Assembly: GCA_947474365.1 (NCBI GenBank)
Contig: CANJIU010000016.1
Span: 57,193-121,192 of the forward strand
Length of the DNA stretch: 64,000 bases
Direction of reading: 5' to 3'
Source of the DNA: Opitutia bacterium
GTDB taxonomy: Bacteria; Verrucomicrobiota; Verrucomicrobiia; Opitutales; Opitutaceae
The notes under the pieces were generated by a model. That model did no database searches and was not told the origin of the DNA. It worked only from the letters and a program-made list of their open reading frames with translations. The translations under genes and the position numbers were made by a program. Shown piece after piece: positions 17,505 through 26,712 of the stretch; position 1 is the stretch's first letter; every line of letters begins with the position of its first letter.

Positions 17505-19304
17505 TCACCGGGTGCTCTGCGTGCGGGCCGTTTCGCCGAAATAATAGGTGTCGGCGTCTTTCACCTCAAGATTGTGGTGGCTGTAGTAGGAGCGCGACGT
17601 CTCGCGAAATCCGGCCGGCCAGTCGGTTTCCACGCCTTGCCGCACGATTTCGCGCTGGAAGTCGGCGAGATGGCCCGGGGTGTTGCGCACTTGTCGCGGC
17701 GTGAGTCCACGCGCGAGACTCCAGGCGGCGAGCGCCCCGGCGACCTCGCCGATGTTCCACTCCACGGGGTGGAGGCGGGTCGCTCCGTTGACGACCGAGG
17801 TGACGCCGATGTTCTTGCAGGCAGGGAGCAAATTCTCCGTCCGCACCGGGATGAACGAACCGAGCGCGAGTTGCTGGCACCAATGCTGACCGTGCAACAC
17901 CTCCGTCATGCTACCCTTGCCTTTCTTCGACGGCTTGTGGATGTCGATGCGATAGCCTCCAACCCCGACGCTGTCGGCGTACTTTACCGGACCGGCCTTG
18001 GTTTCCGGCCGGTCCCGGCGAAAATGCTGCTCGAGCATCGTGAACTCAGCCTTGATGCGCGTCGACTCGCGGATGTACGGATACTGCGCCAGACCGTCTT
18101 CAGTCCCAAAGACATCACCCCTCGGTCGGATACCGGGAAACCCCTTGCGCCCCGTCACCAAATCGGGGGCCTCAGTCTGCAACCAATAGATCAGACTCAG
18201 CGTGAGTTGGCGCGCACCGTCCAGGTGTTTGCGCCGCTCTTCGGGCGAGACTCCACACAACACGCCGGCGTGATATTCGTTCTGTCCCCAGATCGGCGCG
18301 GTGATGTCACTGGGAAACGCGCCCGGCTCAAAGTTCGTCTTGCATAACATGCGCCGGAAACTCCAGGGCGCGGCCACGAAGCGCCTCCCGTCGACCGGCC
18401 GCTTGAAATAATCCTCCTTCACTCCGAAGAGATCTGCCACAGCGAGCGGCGAGGTGCCGTCGGCCTTGGGTTTGGCCCAGCGCTCGTAGTCTCGCGGCTT
18501 GGGGATCACGTGTTCCTCTCCTGGAAGGTAATCCATAGCGAACAGGTGCGTGAACCCCATCTGATCGCGCGGATTGGCCGAGCCTTCCAGCGCATTCACC
18601 TCGCCGGTCTGCGCCTGCGACTCGGCGCCAATCACCTGCTCGATTTTCGCCAGTTCGACCAACTCGCCGAGTTCGGTCGCATCGAGGACATACGGAGCCG
18701 TAATCGTGCGCGGCCGCCCGTTGGATTCGTCGAACAGCGTCACGGCTCGCACGCGATCGCCGTCGATCGCAACAGCCGTCGGCCGATGCCGCACGAGCAC
18801 GCTCAGCCGGCCCGAAGAGACATGCGGCGCAAGCATTTCTTCCAGAACGGCGAGACCAACCCGGGGTTCGAATCCCAGCGCCGTCACCCAGGCCGCACCG
18901 GGATTGAGATGCGGATCGGCCTTGGCGGCGGCGGTCAGCGGATAGTTTCTCCGATAGTACCCACGCACACGGTCCCGGAATTCCCGATACGTCCGGGTCG
19001 CACCGAACTTCTCAATCCAGGGATGTTCGTCGAGCGGCACGCCCTGCATCGTCGCCTGCCCGCCAATCCAGGCCGTCTCCTCGGTAAGGATGACATTCCG
19101 CCCCATCCGCGCCACCGCGAGCGCCGCCGCCACCCCGCCCAGGCTGCCACCGACGACCAGGACGTCGGTACGGGCCTCTGTCGCACCCTCCACGCCGGAG
19201 CGGGCCGGTGCGGCGGCGCCGACGGCGTGGCGAGTCAGCGGTCCGGCGGCCGCGAGCAGCGCGGCGCCCGTGGCGGTCCGGGTGAGGAAGTGGCGACGAT
19301 TCAT
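17505..19304 (-). CDS. Exported FAD-dependent oxidoreductase (PF12831-type)
   Basis: The protein has 599 residues. The N-terminus MNRRHFLTRTATGAALLAAAG has the twin-arginine style (NRRHFL) of a Tat signal, which fits a folded flavoprotein sent to the periplasm. The Rossmann dinucleotide-binding motif is DVLVVGGSLGGVAAALAVAR (about residues 48-67), followed by WIGGQATMQGVP, the hallmark of the FAD_oxidored group. The mid-chain VLDATELGELVELA is the second family signature. The role is probably oxidation of a sugar or other small organic molecule; the electron acceptor and substrate are unknown. It lies 30 bp downstream of the propeller gene ending at 19335, in the same presumed transcript. Confidence 0.88.
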   Translation of the reverse strand: MNRRHFLTRTATGAALLAAAGPLTRHAVGAAAPARSGVEGATEARTDVLVVGGSLGGVAAALAVARMGRNVILTEETAWIGGQATMQGVPLDEHPWIEKFGATRTYREFRDRVRGYYRRNYPLTAAAKADPHLNPGAAWVTALGFEPRVGLAVLEEMLAPHVSSGRLSVLVRHRPTAVAIDGDRVRAVTLFDESNGRPRTITAPYVLDATELGELVELAKIEQVIGAESQAQTGEVNALEGSANPRDQMGFTHLFAMDYLPGEEHVIPKPRDYERWAKPKADGTSPLAVADLFGVKEDYFKRPVDGRRFVAAPWSFRRMLCKTNFEPGAFPSDITAPIWGQNEYHAGVLCGVSPEERRKHLDGARQLTLSLIYWLQTEAPDLVTGRKGFPGIRPRGDVFGTEDGLAQYPYIRESTRIKAEFTMLEQHFRRDRPETKAGPVKYADSVGVGGYRIDIHKPSKKGKGSMTEVLHGQHWCQQLALGSFIPVRTENLLPACKNIGVTSVVNGATRLHPVEWNIGEVAGALAAWSLARGLTPRQVRNTPGHLADFQREIVRQGVETDWPAGFRETSRSYYSHHNLEVKDADTYYFGETARTQSTR

Positions 19305-19334
19305 GGTGGAAGCTTTTCGACGTCTGACGGTGAC

Positions 19335-20804
19335 TCACTCAAAGCGAAACGAATACAATTTCGTCCGCCGCGCGCGAAACTCGACCCGAACATTGCGTCC
19401 CCGCAGGGCCGACAGGTCGCTCCGACCTGCCCACGTTGCGACTGCGCCGGTTGAGTTGATCTGGAGGGGAGTGCACTCATCGGCCCCGAATCCCGGAATC
19501 GGCCGGCCGTTCGCATCGAGCAACGCGACCCGAACCTCCCCGAGCGCTCCCGTATCGAGGTTCAGCAGGAGTTTTTCGCCCGTCACCGGAAGCGCAGCGG
19601 TCCGCAGCACACCCTCGGAGGCACCGGTGTTGGCCGAGACGAATCCGTCAACCCGCTGGACCCACCGCACAATGACCCCGTCGGTCATTTTCTGTCGCGC
19701 CGCCATGTCGCCGTGCTGGCTTTCAAACTCCGTGCCATACTGCCAAATCTCATCCCCACGGATGACAAGTCCCGTTCCCATGAACGTCATGTTCCTCTTG
19801 GCGGGGGCCGCAATCCCCGGCGGTACGTACGCCGCTCGGTCGTAGCGGTGCCACGTGATGCCATCGCGACCTCCGACAAATTGGACTTCAACCGGCCCCT
19901 GGTGTGAACCGCGGTGTCCGGCCGCGTCGGACTTCGCAGAACGCCGGAGGAACGCCGGAAAGCCGACATACCAATCCGGGTCGATTGGATACGGCTGCGC
20001 CGCGAGATTGTAGATGTCGGTGCGCGTCGGATCCTGCGCATCGCACCGCAACACCGTCGGCACCTCGTCGAAAAAGAACGGCAGCCCCCCGCCTCCACCC
20101 GGCACGCGACCACGCCCGGAAGCGACGATCGGCGCAGGGGTCGCCAGACTCGGAAGCGTGAGGCGGAGGACCGTGCGGTACTTCGGATTCCAACCGCGGA
20201 CGTAGAGCACGTAAGTCTTCAGCCGTTCATCCCAAAACGAAACGTTTTGCGTGTCCGAGACAAATTTCAGGATTGGCTCCGCATCGCGCTGCCAGTGCAG
20301 ACCGTCCGGCGAATGATAACGCACGAGGCCACCCGACGATCCGAGGTTGGTGATGTAGCCGTAGCGCTGCTCGGCGGGTGCGTTTGGATCGATGAACGGC
20401 GTGCCCTCAAGTGTGGTCAGCCCCACGAGGTTGTTCGCCTTGTTCCCGTCGTAGTCGACGATGCCGAGATCGGGCTTGATCCAATTCACCCCGTCCCGCG
20501 ACTCAGCATAGGCGACGTTGGGCCGGTTCGACTTGTCCCGGCAGATGTACCACATCCGCAACTTTCCGCCCTCGTCGCGCACCGTCAGGAAAAAGCTGAT
20601 CATCAGCTGTTCCCACGGACGGTCGGGACGGATGACCGTCTCGCCCCGCTGGGCGGGATTGACCGCGAAGGTCACATTCTCCGACGGCTCAAATCCCGTC
20701 GGATCGAGAAACAACTGCCGCTTTGGCGCCGCCCCGGCGTCCGCAACCAAACGGGCGAGAAGGCCGGCGGTCACAAGGAAAAGAGGGGCGGAAATGCGTA
20801 TCAT
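19335..20804 (-). CDS. Exported glycoside-hydrolase-like beta-propeller protein
   Basis: The protein has 489 residues. The ATG at 20804 gives signal peptide MIRISAPLFLVTAGLLARLVADAGA; an upstream start at 20969 would add 55 atypical residues. The body has GH43/GH32-like propeller repeats (KLRMWYICRDKSNRPNVAYAESRDGVNW, GLVRYHSPDGLHW, GYITNLGSSGG, DGITWHRYDRAAY). A C-terminal beta-sandwich follows (VRVALLDANGRPIPGFGADE, LRGRNVRVEFRARRTKLYSFRFE), typical of uncharacterised exported proteins of planctomycetes and verrucomicrobia. No catalytic residues can be assigned. It is followed by the FAD oxidoreductase 30 bp on, and a GntR-LacI regulator ends 171 bp upstream. Confidence 0.75.
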   Translation of the reverse strand: MIRISAPLFLVTAGLLARLVADAGAAPKRQLFLDPTGFEPSENVTFAVNPAQRGETVIRPDRPWEQLMISFFLTVRDEGGKLRMWYICRDKSNRPNVAYAESRDGVNWIKPDLGIVDYDGNKANNLVGLTTLEGTPFIDPNAPAEQRYGYITNLGSSGGLVRYHSPDGLHWQRDAEPILKFVSDTQNVSFWDERLKTYVLYVRGWNPKYRTVLRLTLPSLATPAPIVASGRGRVPGGGGGLPFFFDEVPTVLRCDAQDPTRTDIYNLAAQPYPIDPDWYVGFPAFLRRSAKSDAAGHRGSHQGPVEVQFVGGRDGITWHRYDRAAYVPPGIAAPAKRNMTFMGTGLVIRGDEIWQYGTEFESQHGDMAARQKMTDGVIVRWVQRVDGFVSANTGASEGVLRTAALPVTGEKLLLNLDTGALGEVRVALLDANGRPIPGFGADECTPLQINSTGAVATWAGRSDLSALRGRNVRVEFRARRTKLYSFRFE

Positions 20805-20975
20805 GCGGAGCGAAACGGCACCTCCCTCAATCAAGTCACGCCGCCTCCCACACAATCCAGCAGGAGTGGTCCAGCCACGGAATGAGTTCACGGGCCGCCG
20901 GCCCGACGGGAATCGGCGCCCTGTCGACTGGGCTCGCAACTTGTCGCACTGAACTTTCGACGGCATCACGTTCGG

Positions 20976-22055
20976 CTAGGGCGCAGGACCGAGCGACAGT
21001 CCGGGGATGAAGCGCGGCGGAATCGCGATGGATCGCCGGGGAAGGCGCCGGCCCGCAAGCAGCGGCTCCACCAGCGTGAGGAGGCCCGCGGCCATCTGGC
21101 GGGGCAGCGCGGCATAGCGGGCTGGTTCCGGCGTGACGTATCCGAGAAACGGATCATCCGTCCGGGAGATGAGCGACACATCCCGCGGCACCCGCAGTCC
21201 AAGCTGCTGGAGGCAGCCGCTCACCGTGAGATGAAAGTGGGCGTTCGTCACGAGCAGGCCGGTGGGCGCGGGGTTCTGGCGCATGAGTTGCCGGACCTGC
21301 AGGCAAACCCCGGCAACCGTGTCGTCGTGCCGGCAGACGATCACCTCCCCGTCGGAACGGCCGGCGGCAGCATCGGAGAACCCCGCCTCACTCTCGGCAT
21401 CGACGGCGAGGCCGCTCCGGCGGGTCAGGAGCGCGATCTTCCGGTGCCCGAGGGCAAACAGACGTTGCGCGGCATCGCGCGCCATGGCGCGGTGATCCTG
21501 GGCGCAGTACGGCAAACTGATCCCGACGTGCACCGTCCCGGCGACCACACACGGCACGCGGTTGAGTTCGAACCAATGCTGGGTCGCCCGGCCACCAAGA
21601 ATCAGAATCCAGCCGGCGTGCGGCTGCTGGCGCATGAGCTTCTCCAATGCCGCGGCGGGATTGGGCCGGAAATACTGGCGGCCGTGAACGACCTGCAGAC
21701 GATAGCCCTTTTCCCCGCAGAGAACGCGCAATCGGTCGATCCAAAGGGTGACATTGGGCCGCAGCCGCTCGGCTGGTTCGGGCGAGAGCACGGCGAGATC
21801 GCGCGGCGCCGCCGCCGGCTCGACCGACTCTGGCCGGAGGAGAATCCGGTTGCCGGAGCCGTGGATCGCCCGGATGATCCCGGCCTGCTGCAATTCACCC
21901 AGCGCCGTGCGGAGGGTGTTGCGGCTCACCTGCAGACGCTGGCTGAGCACGCGCTCGTTCGGCAACCACTCACCCCACGCGCCGCGGGCAATTTCCCGTC
22001 GCAGGATTGCGGCGAGCTGGGAGGAGAGCGTCTGGAGTTGCGGCAAGATGGACAT
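20976..22055 (-). CDS. GntR-type DNA-binding regulator with LacI-like sensor domain
   Basis: The protein has 359 residues. Residues about 5-72 are a GntR winged helix (LAAILRREIARGAWGEWLPNERVLSQRLQVSRNTLRTALGEL). Residues about 85-355 look like a periplasmic-binding-protein/LacI effector domain (LFALGHRKIALLT, GLLVTNAHFHLTVSGCLQQLGLRVPRDVSLISRTDDP). It should be a cytoplasmic sugar-responsive repressor or activator. It starts 12 bp after the stop of the MFS gene and so is the last member of the FAD-oxidoreductase/TonB/aldolase/MFS operon, implying that it senses what that operon handles. A paralogue with the same architecture ends the operon at 34546-35679. Confidence 0.88.
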   Translation of the reverse strand: MSILPQLQTLSSQLAAILRREIARGAWGEWLPNERVLSQRLQVSRNTLRTALGELQQAGIIRAIHGSGNRILLRPESVEPAAAPRDLAVLSPEPAERLRPNVTLWIDRLRVLCGEKGYRLQVVHGRQYFRPNPAAALEKLMRQQPHAGWILILGGRATQHWFELNRVPCVVAGTVHVGISLPYCAQDHRAMARDAAQRLFALGHRKIALLTRRSGLAVDAESEAGFSDAAAGRSDGEVIVCRHDDTVAGVCLQVRQLMRQNPAPTGLLVTNAHFHLTVSGCLQQLGLRVPRDVSLISRTDDPFLGYVTPEPARYAALPRQMAAGLLTLVEPLLAGRRLPRRSIAIPPRFIPGLSLGPAP

Positions 22056-22067
22056 CAGGACTCCGGC

Positions 22068-23351
22068 CTATGCGACCACTGGTTTCCCGTCAAAGCGCCG
22101 CCGCACGAGCGCGAGGATTGAAAACGCCGCGAGGTGCAGCACTCCGATCCCGGTAAAGACCGGCACATAACCGATGGTCGCAATCAATTTTCCCGCGAGC
22201 AAGGTCGAGAGGACGCCCCCGACGCTCCCGGCAATTCCTCCCAGCGAAACGATGCTGGCCACCTGGTGGCGCGAGACGAGTTCGGAGACGAGGGTGAGCT
22301 TGTTGACGTTCCAGCAGGAATTTGCCGCGACGAGGAAAAATGAAATGACCACCGCGAGCCACGCGTGCTCCGTGCGCACGGCGACGAGCGCGAGCGGAGT
22401 GACGCAGGCCGCACCCAACATCAGCCGCATCCGCGCCGTGCGCACCGCGACCCCGCGACGCACCAGCCAATCGGAAAGCGCCCCGCCGATCGGTCCCCCG
22501 AAAAACGGCGAAGCGAGGTACGGCAGCCAGCCGAGGAGCACAATTGTTTCGAGCGAAAAACCCCGCACCGTCCGAAAATAATCAATCAGCCAGAACGAGA
22601 TGAAATAGGAAAAAGGGTCGGTGAGAAACCTTATGGAGCAGAGCGTGAGGCAAAGCGGGTCGCGGAGGATTTTCCCATACGACGCGGCTTCCAGCGGTCG
22701 TCCGGCTTCGGCTTCGATCCGGTCTTTCATGATGTAGGCCCGTTCGCCCTCCGAAAGCGCGGCATCTTCCTCTGGAGAGCGGTAGACACGCCACCACACC
22801 GCCAGCAGGCCGAAACCCAGGGTGCCGGTGATGAGAAATGCCCACCGCCACCCCAGCCAGAGGGCCAGCGTCCCGACGAGCGGCGGAGCGAGGACGGCAC
22901 CGAGGCTGTTGGCGTTGGAGAAAATCGCGGAACACAGCCCGCGCTCTCGCCGCGGAATCCATTCGGCAATGCCCTTCATCCCGCCCGGAGCGTTGAAGCT
23001 CTGCCCAATGCCCAACAGAAACCGCGCCGCCGCGAGCGAGAGCCACCCGGTGACCGCGGCGTGCCCCATCGCGACGATCGACCAAAAGGCGAGCGCCACG
23101 GCGAGCCCCACCTTGACGCCGACCCGATCCAAGGTCGTACCGGCGATGCCGTAGCCAATCGCATAGGCGGCGAGAAATGTGCTGATGATGTAGGAATATT
23201 GCTCGGTCGTCATCCCGAGCTCACCGCGAAGCTCCGTCGCCAGCACCGGCAGGGCCTGTCGATCGATATAGTTGACCAGCGAAAACCCGGCCAGCAGCAC
23301 GACGATCATCCAGCGACGGTGGCTGGTGATGAAGTCACGAAACTTGGCCAT
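22068..23351 (-). CDS. MFS transporter, anion:cation symporter (hexuronate/organic-acid) type
   Basis: The protein has 427 residues with the usual twelve hydrophobic segments. The first carries the family signature LVNYIDRQALPVLATELRGELGMT. Family loops are DRVGVKVGLAVAL and LLGIGQSFNAPGGMKGIAEWIPRRERG. This group includes ExuT-like hexuronate and sugar-acid/H+ symporters of the inner membrane. In this operon it probably imports a monosaccharide or sugar acid produced in the periplasm, from which an HpcH/HpaI-type aldolase could take a 2-keto-3-deoxy acid. It lies 12 bp upstream of the regulator gene and 161 bp downstream of the aldolase gene. Confidence 0.9.
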   Translation of the reverse strand: MAKFRDFITSHRRWMIVVLLAGFSLVNYIDRQALPVLATELRGELGMTTEQYSYIISTFLAAYAIGYGIAGTTLDRVGVKVGLAVALAFWSIVAMGHAAVTGWLSLAAARFLLGIGQSFNAPGGMKGIAEWIPRRERGLCSAIFSNANSLGAVLAPPLVGTLALWLGWRWAFLITGTLGFGLLAVWWRVYRSPEEDAALSEGERAYIMKDRIEAEAGRPLEAASYGKILRDPLCLTLCSIRFLTDPFSYFISFWLIDYFRTVRGFSLETIVLLGWLPYLASPFFGGPIGGALSDWLVRRGVAVRTARMRLMLGAACVTPLALVAVRTEHAWLAVVISFFLVAANSCWNVNKLTLVSELVSRHQVASIVSLGGIAGSVGGVLSTLLAGKLIATIGYVPVFTGIGVLHLAAFSILALVRRRFDGKPVVA

Positions 23352-23512
23352 GGCGCGGGCGAAAAATGGAAAGCGAACGAGGGGAAATGGGCGCCCATGC
23401 CGCGAAAACCATCGGAATGGGAGGCGCAGCGTCCCGTGTCACCAAGTTGGCGGCGAGCCTATTCATTGGCCGGGGCGGGCGAATCCCGCGACGTGGCTCA
23501 ACCCGAGAGCCA

Positions 23513-24331
23513 TCACCTGCCCGACCGACGGCGCTTGCCGCCGGCCGTTGCCTCCCGTCCGAGCCCCGCCCGCAGCATCGCGTGCAAATCGATAAAAGTC
23601 CGACGCAACGGAATGATGCTTGAGGTGAGAAAACTGCGGACCCCGAGACGATGCCAGCGCGCCACCTCCTGGGTCGTGAGCACCGGCACACTGATGGGTT
23701 TGATGGGCGCCAGCCGGATGACGAGGTCATCGATGATCCGCGCCGTTTCCTCCGGCACCGGGCCGGGAGGATGTCCGTAGCTTTGCCCGAGATCGGCCGG
23801 CCCGATGAACACTTGGTCGATCCCGGGCACGCGGGCGATGGCCTCGGCATTTTCCACGCCGCGCCGGGTTTCAATCTGCACGATCAGCAGGAGCTCGCGA
23901 TTGGCATCACGCCGGTACCGGTTCGGATTGTTAAACGAGTAACGCGCGGCGCGCGGCACGATGGAGAGCCCGCGCCCCCCGAGCGGAGGAAACTTCGCCT
24001 CGTGCACCAGCGCGCGGGCCTGTTCCTCGGTCTCAACCATCGGAACCTGCAGGCCGCCCGCGCCCAAATCCAACGCGGGCAGGATCCAGCCGCGATCGTG
24101 GCTCGGCACGCGGACAATCGAAGTCACACCCGCCGCATCACAGGCGAGGATTAGCGGCGAGAGATGCGGCGTTGTGTCGCCATGCTCGCCGTCGAGCATC
24201 ACGAAATCGAAACCGGCGAGCCCGAACATCTCGATCAGCTCCGGCGACGGAATCTGGAGGTTCGGGCCCAGCACGGTTTCCCCGCGCGCCAGCTTCCGGC
24301 GCACGAGGTTTTTTCGAACGGAAGGGGTCAT
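23513..24331 (-). CDS. HpcH/HpaI-family 2-keto-3-deoxy-acid aldolase
   Basis: The protein has 272 residues starting at ATG 24331, 11 bp after the TonB receptor stop. The class II pyruvate-aldolase motifs are intact: the FDFVMLDGEHGDTTPH loop with catalytic Glu49-His50, the metal ligand in IVQIETRRGVENAEAIARV, and DQVFIGPADLGQSYG. The family splits 2-keto-3-deoxy sugar acids (rhamnonate, glucarate, heptanedioate types) into pyruvate and an aldehyde. Next to a hexuronate-type MFS carrier it probably handles a 2-keto-3-deoxy acid from a uronic or deoxy sugar; the exact substrate is not determinable. It ends in a basic tail (GGKRRRSGR). Confidence 0.9.
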   Translation of the reverse strand: MTPSVRKNLVRRKLARGETVLGPNLQIPSPELIEMFGLAGFDFVMLDGEHGDTTPHLSPLILACDAAGVTSIVRVPSHDRGWILPALDLGAGGLQVPMVETEEQARALVHEAKFPPLGGRGLSIVPRAARYSFNNPNRYRRDANRELLLIVQIETRRGVENAEAIARVPGIDQVFIGPADLGQSYGHPPGPVPEETARIIDDLVIRLAPIKPISVPVLTTQEVARWHRLGVRSFLTSSIIPLRRTFIDLHAMLRAGLGREATAGGKRRRSGR

Positions 24332-24342
24332 GCCCAACGAAA

Positions 24343-26712
24343 TCAGAACGTGTAGGTGAGACCCAGCCGGTAATTCCGCGGCCGGGTGATGCCCACCGCG
24401 GTCTCGAAGGTGCTCGGAAGCGGATAGAGCTCGTCGAGAATGTTCTCGATGCGCAGCCGCACGTCCCACTTTTTCCACCGGTAACCGAGGACCAGGGTGT
24501 GAGTGTTGCCGCTCGGCAGCCACCAATTCGTACGGCTGCCCATGATACTGGCCCCCCAATAGGTGTAGGTCCACATCGCCGACGCCCCCTTGGCCGGCCC
24601 CTTCAGGAACTCGTACCGCGCAACCGCCGAGGCCGTGCTCTTCGGCTGTTCCTGCGCCGGAATGCCGGAGTCGAGCATCGAGTCGATCTTCGCGTACGAC
24701 GCCATGAACTCCCAGCCGGGCGCCGGTGCATAGTTCACGTCGACATCCCAACCCTTGGTGCGCCGCGAACCGACCGGCGCCTGGTAGGTGTTCACCGGAA
24801 TACCGGTGACCGCGCCGTTCTGATCGTTGAATTGCACCAGGACATTGTCCTCCGTTGTGTCGAAGATCGACATCGTGGTCACGACCCGGCTCTCCATCAG
24901 ATCAAGTTTGACGCCATATTCCTTGGTGGCGGCGTTGCGATTCGGAAAACGCTGGCCGAGCGTCGGCCCGAGCCGCGTGTCCCGAGTGAACACCGGCACA
25001 AACGTCTTGTTGTCGTTGTAGTAGACCGACGCGACGCCCGGCGCGGCCTCGTAGACCTTGAACAATGCACCATAGCTCTTCGTGGTGCTGGAATCGTTTT
25101 GGGTCACCCGGGGCTGGGCCACGCTGTTGACGAACGTCGTGCTCAGCGTCTCCAGCTTGTCCTTGCGGACTCCCGCCACGAGGAACGCCCGGTTGTTGAG
25201 AAACGACATCCGCTCGATCGCTCCGTACCCGGTCAACGTGTTCTTGGAAATATTGGTGTTGAGCGCGCGGGTGTCGGCCTGCGTCACAATCGCCTCCCGC
25301 GACAACGAGAGCATCGCCGGGGCGGGCGTCGGCCAGACCTGCAGCCGCGTCTGCGTGCCGACGAGCTGCGCGCCGAGGGCGATCAGCTTCGGGTTGGTGT
25401 TGATGGTGTAGGCGTTGTTGGCGCTGCTGCTGTCGGACTGGTCATACGAGTAGTAGGTCAGCAACCGGTGGCGGGTCGGCCCGAGGTCGAATTTGAAGTT
25501 GACGTCCGCCGTGTAGACGTCGCCGTCCTGCTGGTTCAGGACGTTGTCGAACCGGATTTGCTGCCGGGCAATCGTCGCCAGGTTCGCCGCAGCCACCCCG
25601 TAGGCCGTGGTGCGGGAGTCCGTGCCCAGCACGTTGCCGGCTGCATCGAGGAAGAGGTCCACCGCCGTGCCGACGGCGCGCGTCCGGTCGCCCGAGCTGT
25701 CGAGCTTGTAGCGGCGGCCCAGGAGGCGCACATCGGCGGCAACCGCGCCCAGCGTGAGCGTCTTGCTCGCACCCAGTTCATAGTTGTCGGTGTTCACCTC
25801 GGTGAAGTTGCGGAAGATATTGTTGCCATGGCTCAGCTCCGCCTCGCGCAGCAGGACCTTGCCGGTGGTCGGTCCTGTCTGGTAACCGTGAGCCGAATAC
25901 ATCAGGCGTTTCATCCGATCGCGCACGAATGCCGTCCACGCCCACACGTAAAGCCCGTCCTTCGACCGGAACGAGAGGCTCGGGTTGATGGAGTAGAACC
26001 CGCCGGACGGCTCGCCGGCAAAATCGAGGGGACCGTCGGTGTCGGCCCGCGCGCCCGCGATGCGATAACCCCATTGCCGGCCCTGATCGAGAAAGCCGGA
26101 GTGATCGCCGTCAAAGCGGTAGGTGTTGTAGGAACCAACCATCGCGGACAACTTGGTCCGGGACTTGGCGAGCGGACGCTTGCTAATGAAATTGATCACG
26201 CCGCCCGGCGTGTGGCTGCCGTAGAGCACGCCCGAAGGCCCTTTTACGATTTCGATGCTCTCGATGTAGGAGTAGTCAAACCCACCGGAGGCGGTGATCA
26301 TTCGGTCGGCCACGCCGTCGCGCTGGGACGAGGAGACAGTGTAACCGCGCAATGAAACCGCATTTTGCTCCTGACTACCCGTACCCTGGTTGCCCTGGCT
26401 GACACCGCTGACGAGGTTGAACGTGTCGCGCATGTCGACCGCCAGCGTATCCTGGATCAACTTTTCGTTGATGGTGATGACCGTCGACGGCAGCTCCGTG
26501 ATCGGCACCGCAATGCGCGATGCCGTGAGCGACGAGGTCGTGACGTAGCCACGGTTCGCGGTTGAGGAGACTTCGAACGCACTCAACTCGACAACATCGC
26601 CGGGATTGGCGGGTCGCGATGGAGCGGAGCCGGACCCGGTCGGCGCGGACTGGGCATAACTTGCGATTGGCAATACCAGCAACGCGGATAGGAATAGGGT
26701 TTTGGTGATCAT
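24343..26712 (-). CDS. TonB-dependent outer-membrane receptor
   Basis: The protein has 789 residues and starts at ATG 26712, which overlaps the preceding oxidoreductase stop by 4 nt (ATGA), so translation is probably coupled. The signal peptide is MITKTLFLSALLVLPIASYAQS. A probable TonB box LSAFEVS is at residues 43-49. The plug shows ITELPSTVITINEKLIQDTL, NAVSLRGYTVSSSQRDG and SIEIVKGPSGVLYGSHTPGG. The barrel ends LGLTYTF. It is closely related in style to the receptors at 13732 and 28830. With the following aldolase and MFS carrier it forms a full outer-membrane to cytoplasm uptake route for an unknown ligand. Confidence 0.92.
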   Translation of the reverse strand: MITKTLFLSALLVLPIASYAQSAPTGSGSAPSRPANPGDVVELSAFEVSSTANRGYVTTSSLTASRIAVPITELPSTVITINEKLIQDTLAVDMRDTFNLVSGVSQGNQGTGSQEQNAVSLRGYTVSSSQRDGVADRMITASGGFDYSYIESIEIVKGPSGVLYGSHTPGGVINFISKRPLAKSRTKLSAMVGSYNTYRFDGDHSGFLDQGRQWGYRIAGARADTDGPLDFAGEPSGGFYSINPSLSFRSKDGLYVWAWTAFVRDRMKRLMYSAHGYQTGPTTGKVLLREAELSHGNNIFRNFTEVNTDNYELGASKTLTLGAVAADVRLLGRRYKLDSSGDRTRAVGTAVDLFLDAAGNVLGTDSRTTAYGVAAANLATIARQQIRFDNVLNQQDGDVYTADVNFKFDLGPTRHRLLTYYSYDQSDSSSANNAYTINTNPKLIALGAQLVGTQTRLQVWPTPAPAMLSLSREAIVTQADTRALNTNISKNTLTGYGAIERMSFLNNRAFLVAGVRKDKLETLSTTFVNSVAQPRVTQNDSSTTKSYGALFKVYEAAPGVASVYYNDNKTFVPVFTRDTRLGPTLGQRFPNRNAATKEYGVKLDLMESRVVTTMSIFDTTEDNVLVQFNDQNGAVTGIPVNTYQAPVGSRRTKGWDVDVNYAPAPGWEFMASYAKIDSMLDSGIPAQEQPKSTASAVARYEFLKGPAKGASAMWTYTYWGASIMGSRTNWWLPSGNTHTLVLGYRWKKWDVRLRIENILDELYPLPSTFETAVGITRPRNYRLGLTYTF

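Noticed and set aside
22365..23780. Open frame of 471 codons on the plus strand
   Set aside because: Opposite the MFS transporter; very rich in Arg, Pro and charged residues.
24172..26355. Open frame of 727 codons on the plus strand
   Set aside because: Antisense to the TonB receptor and aldolase genes; composition and lack of motifs mark a shadow.
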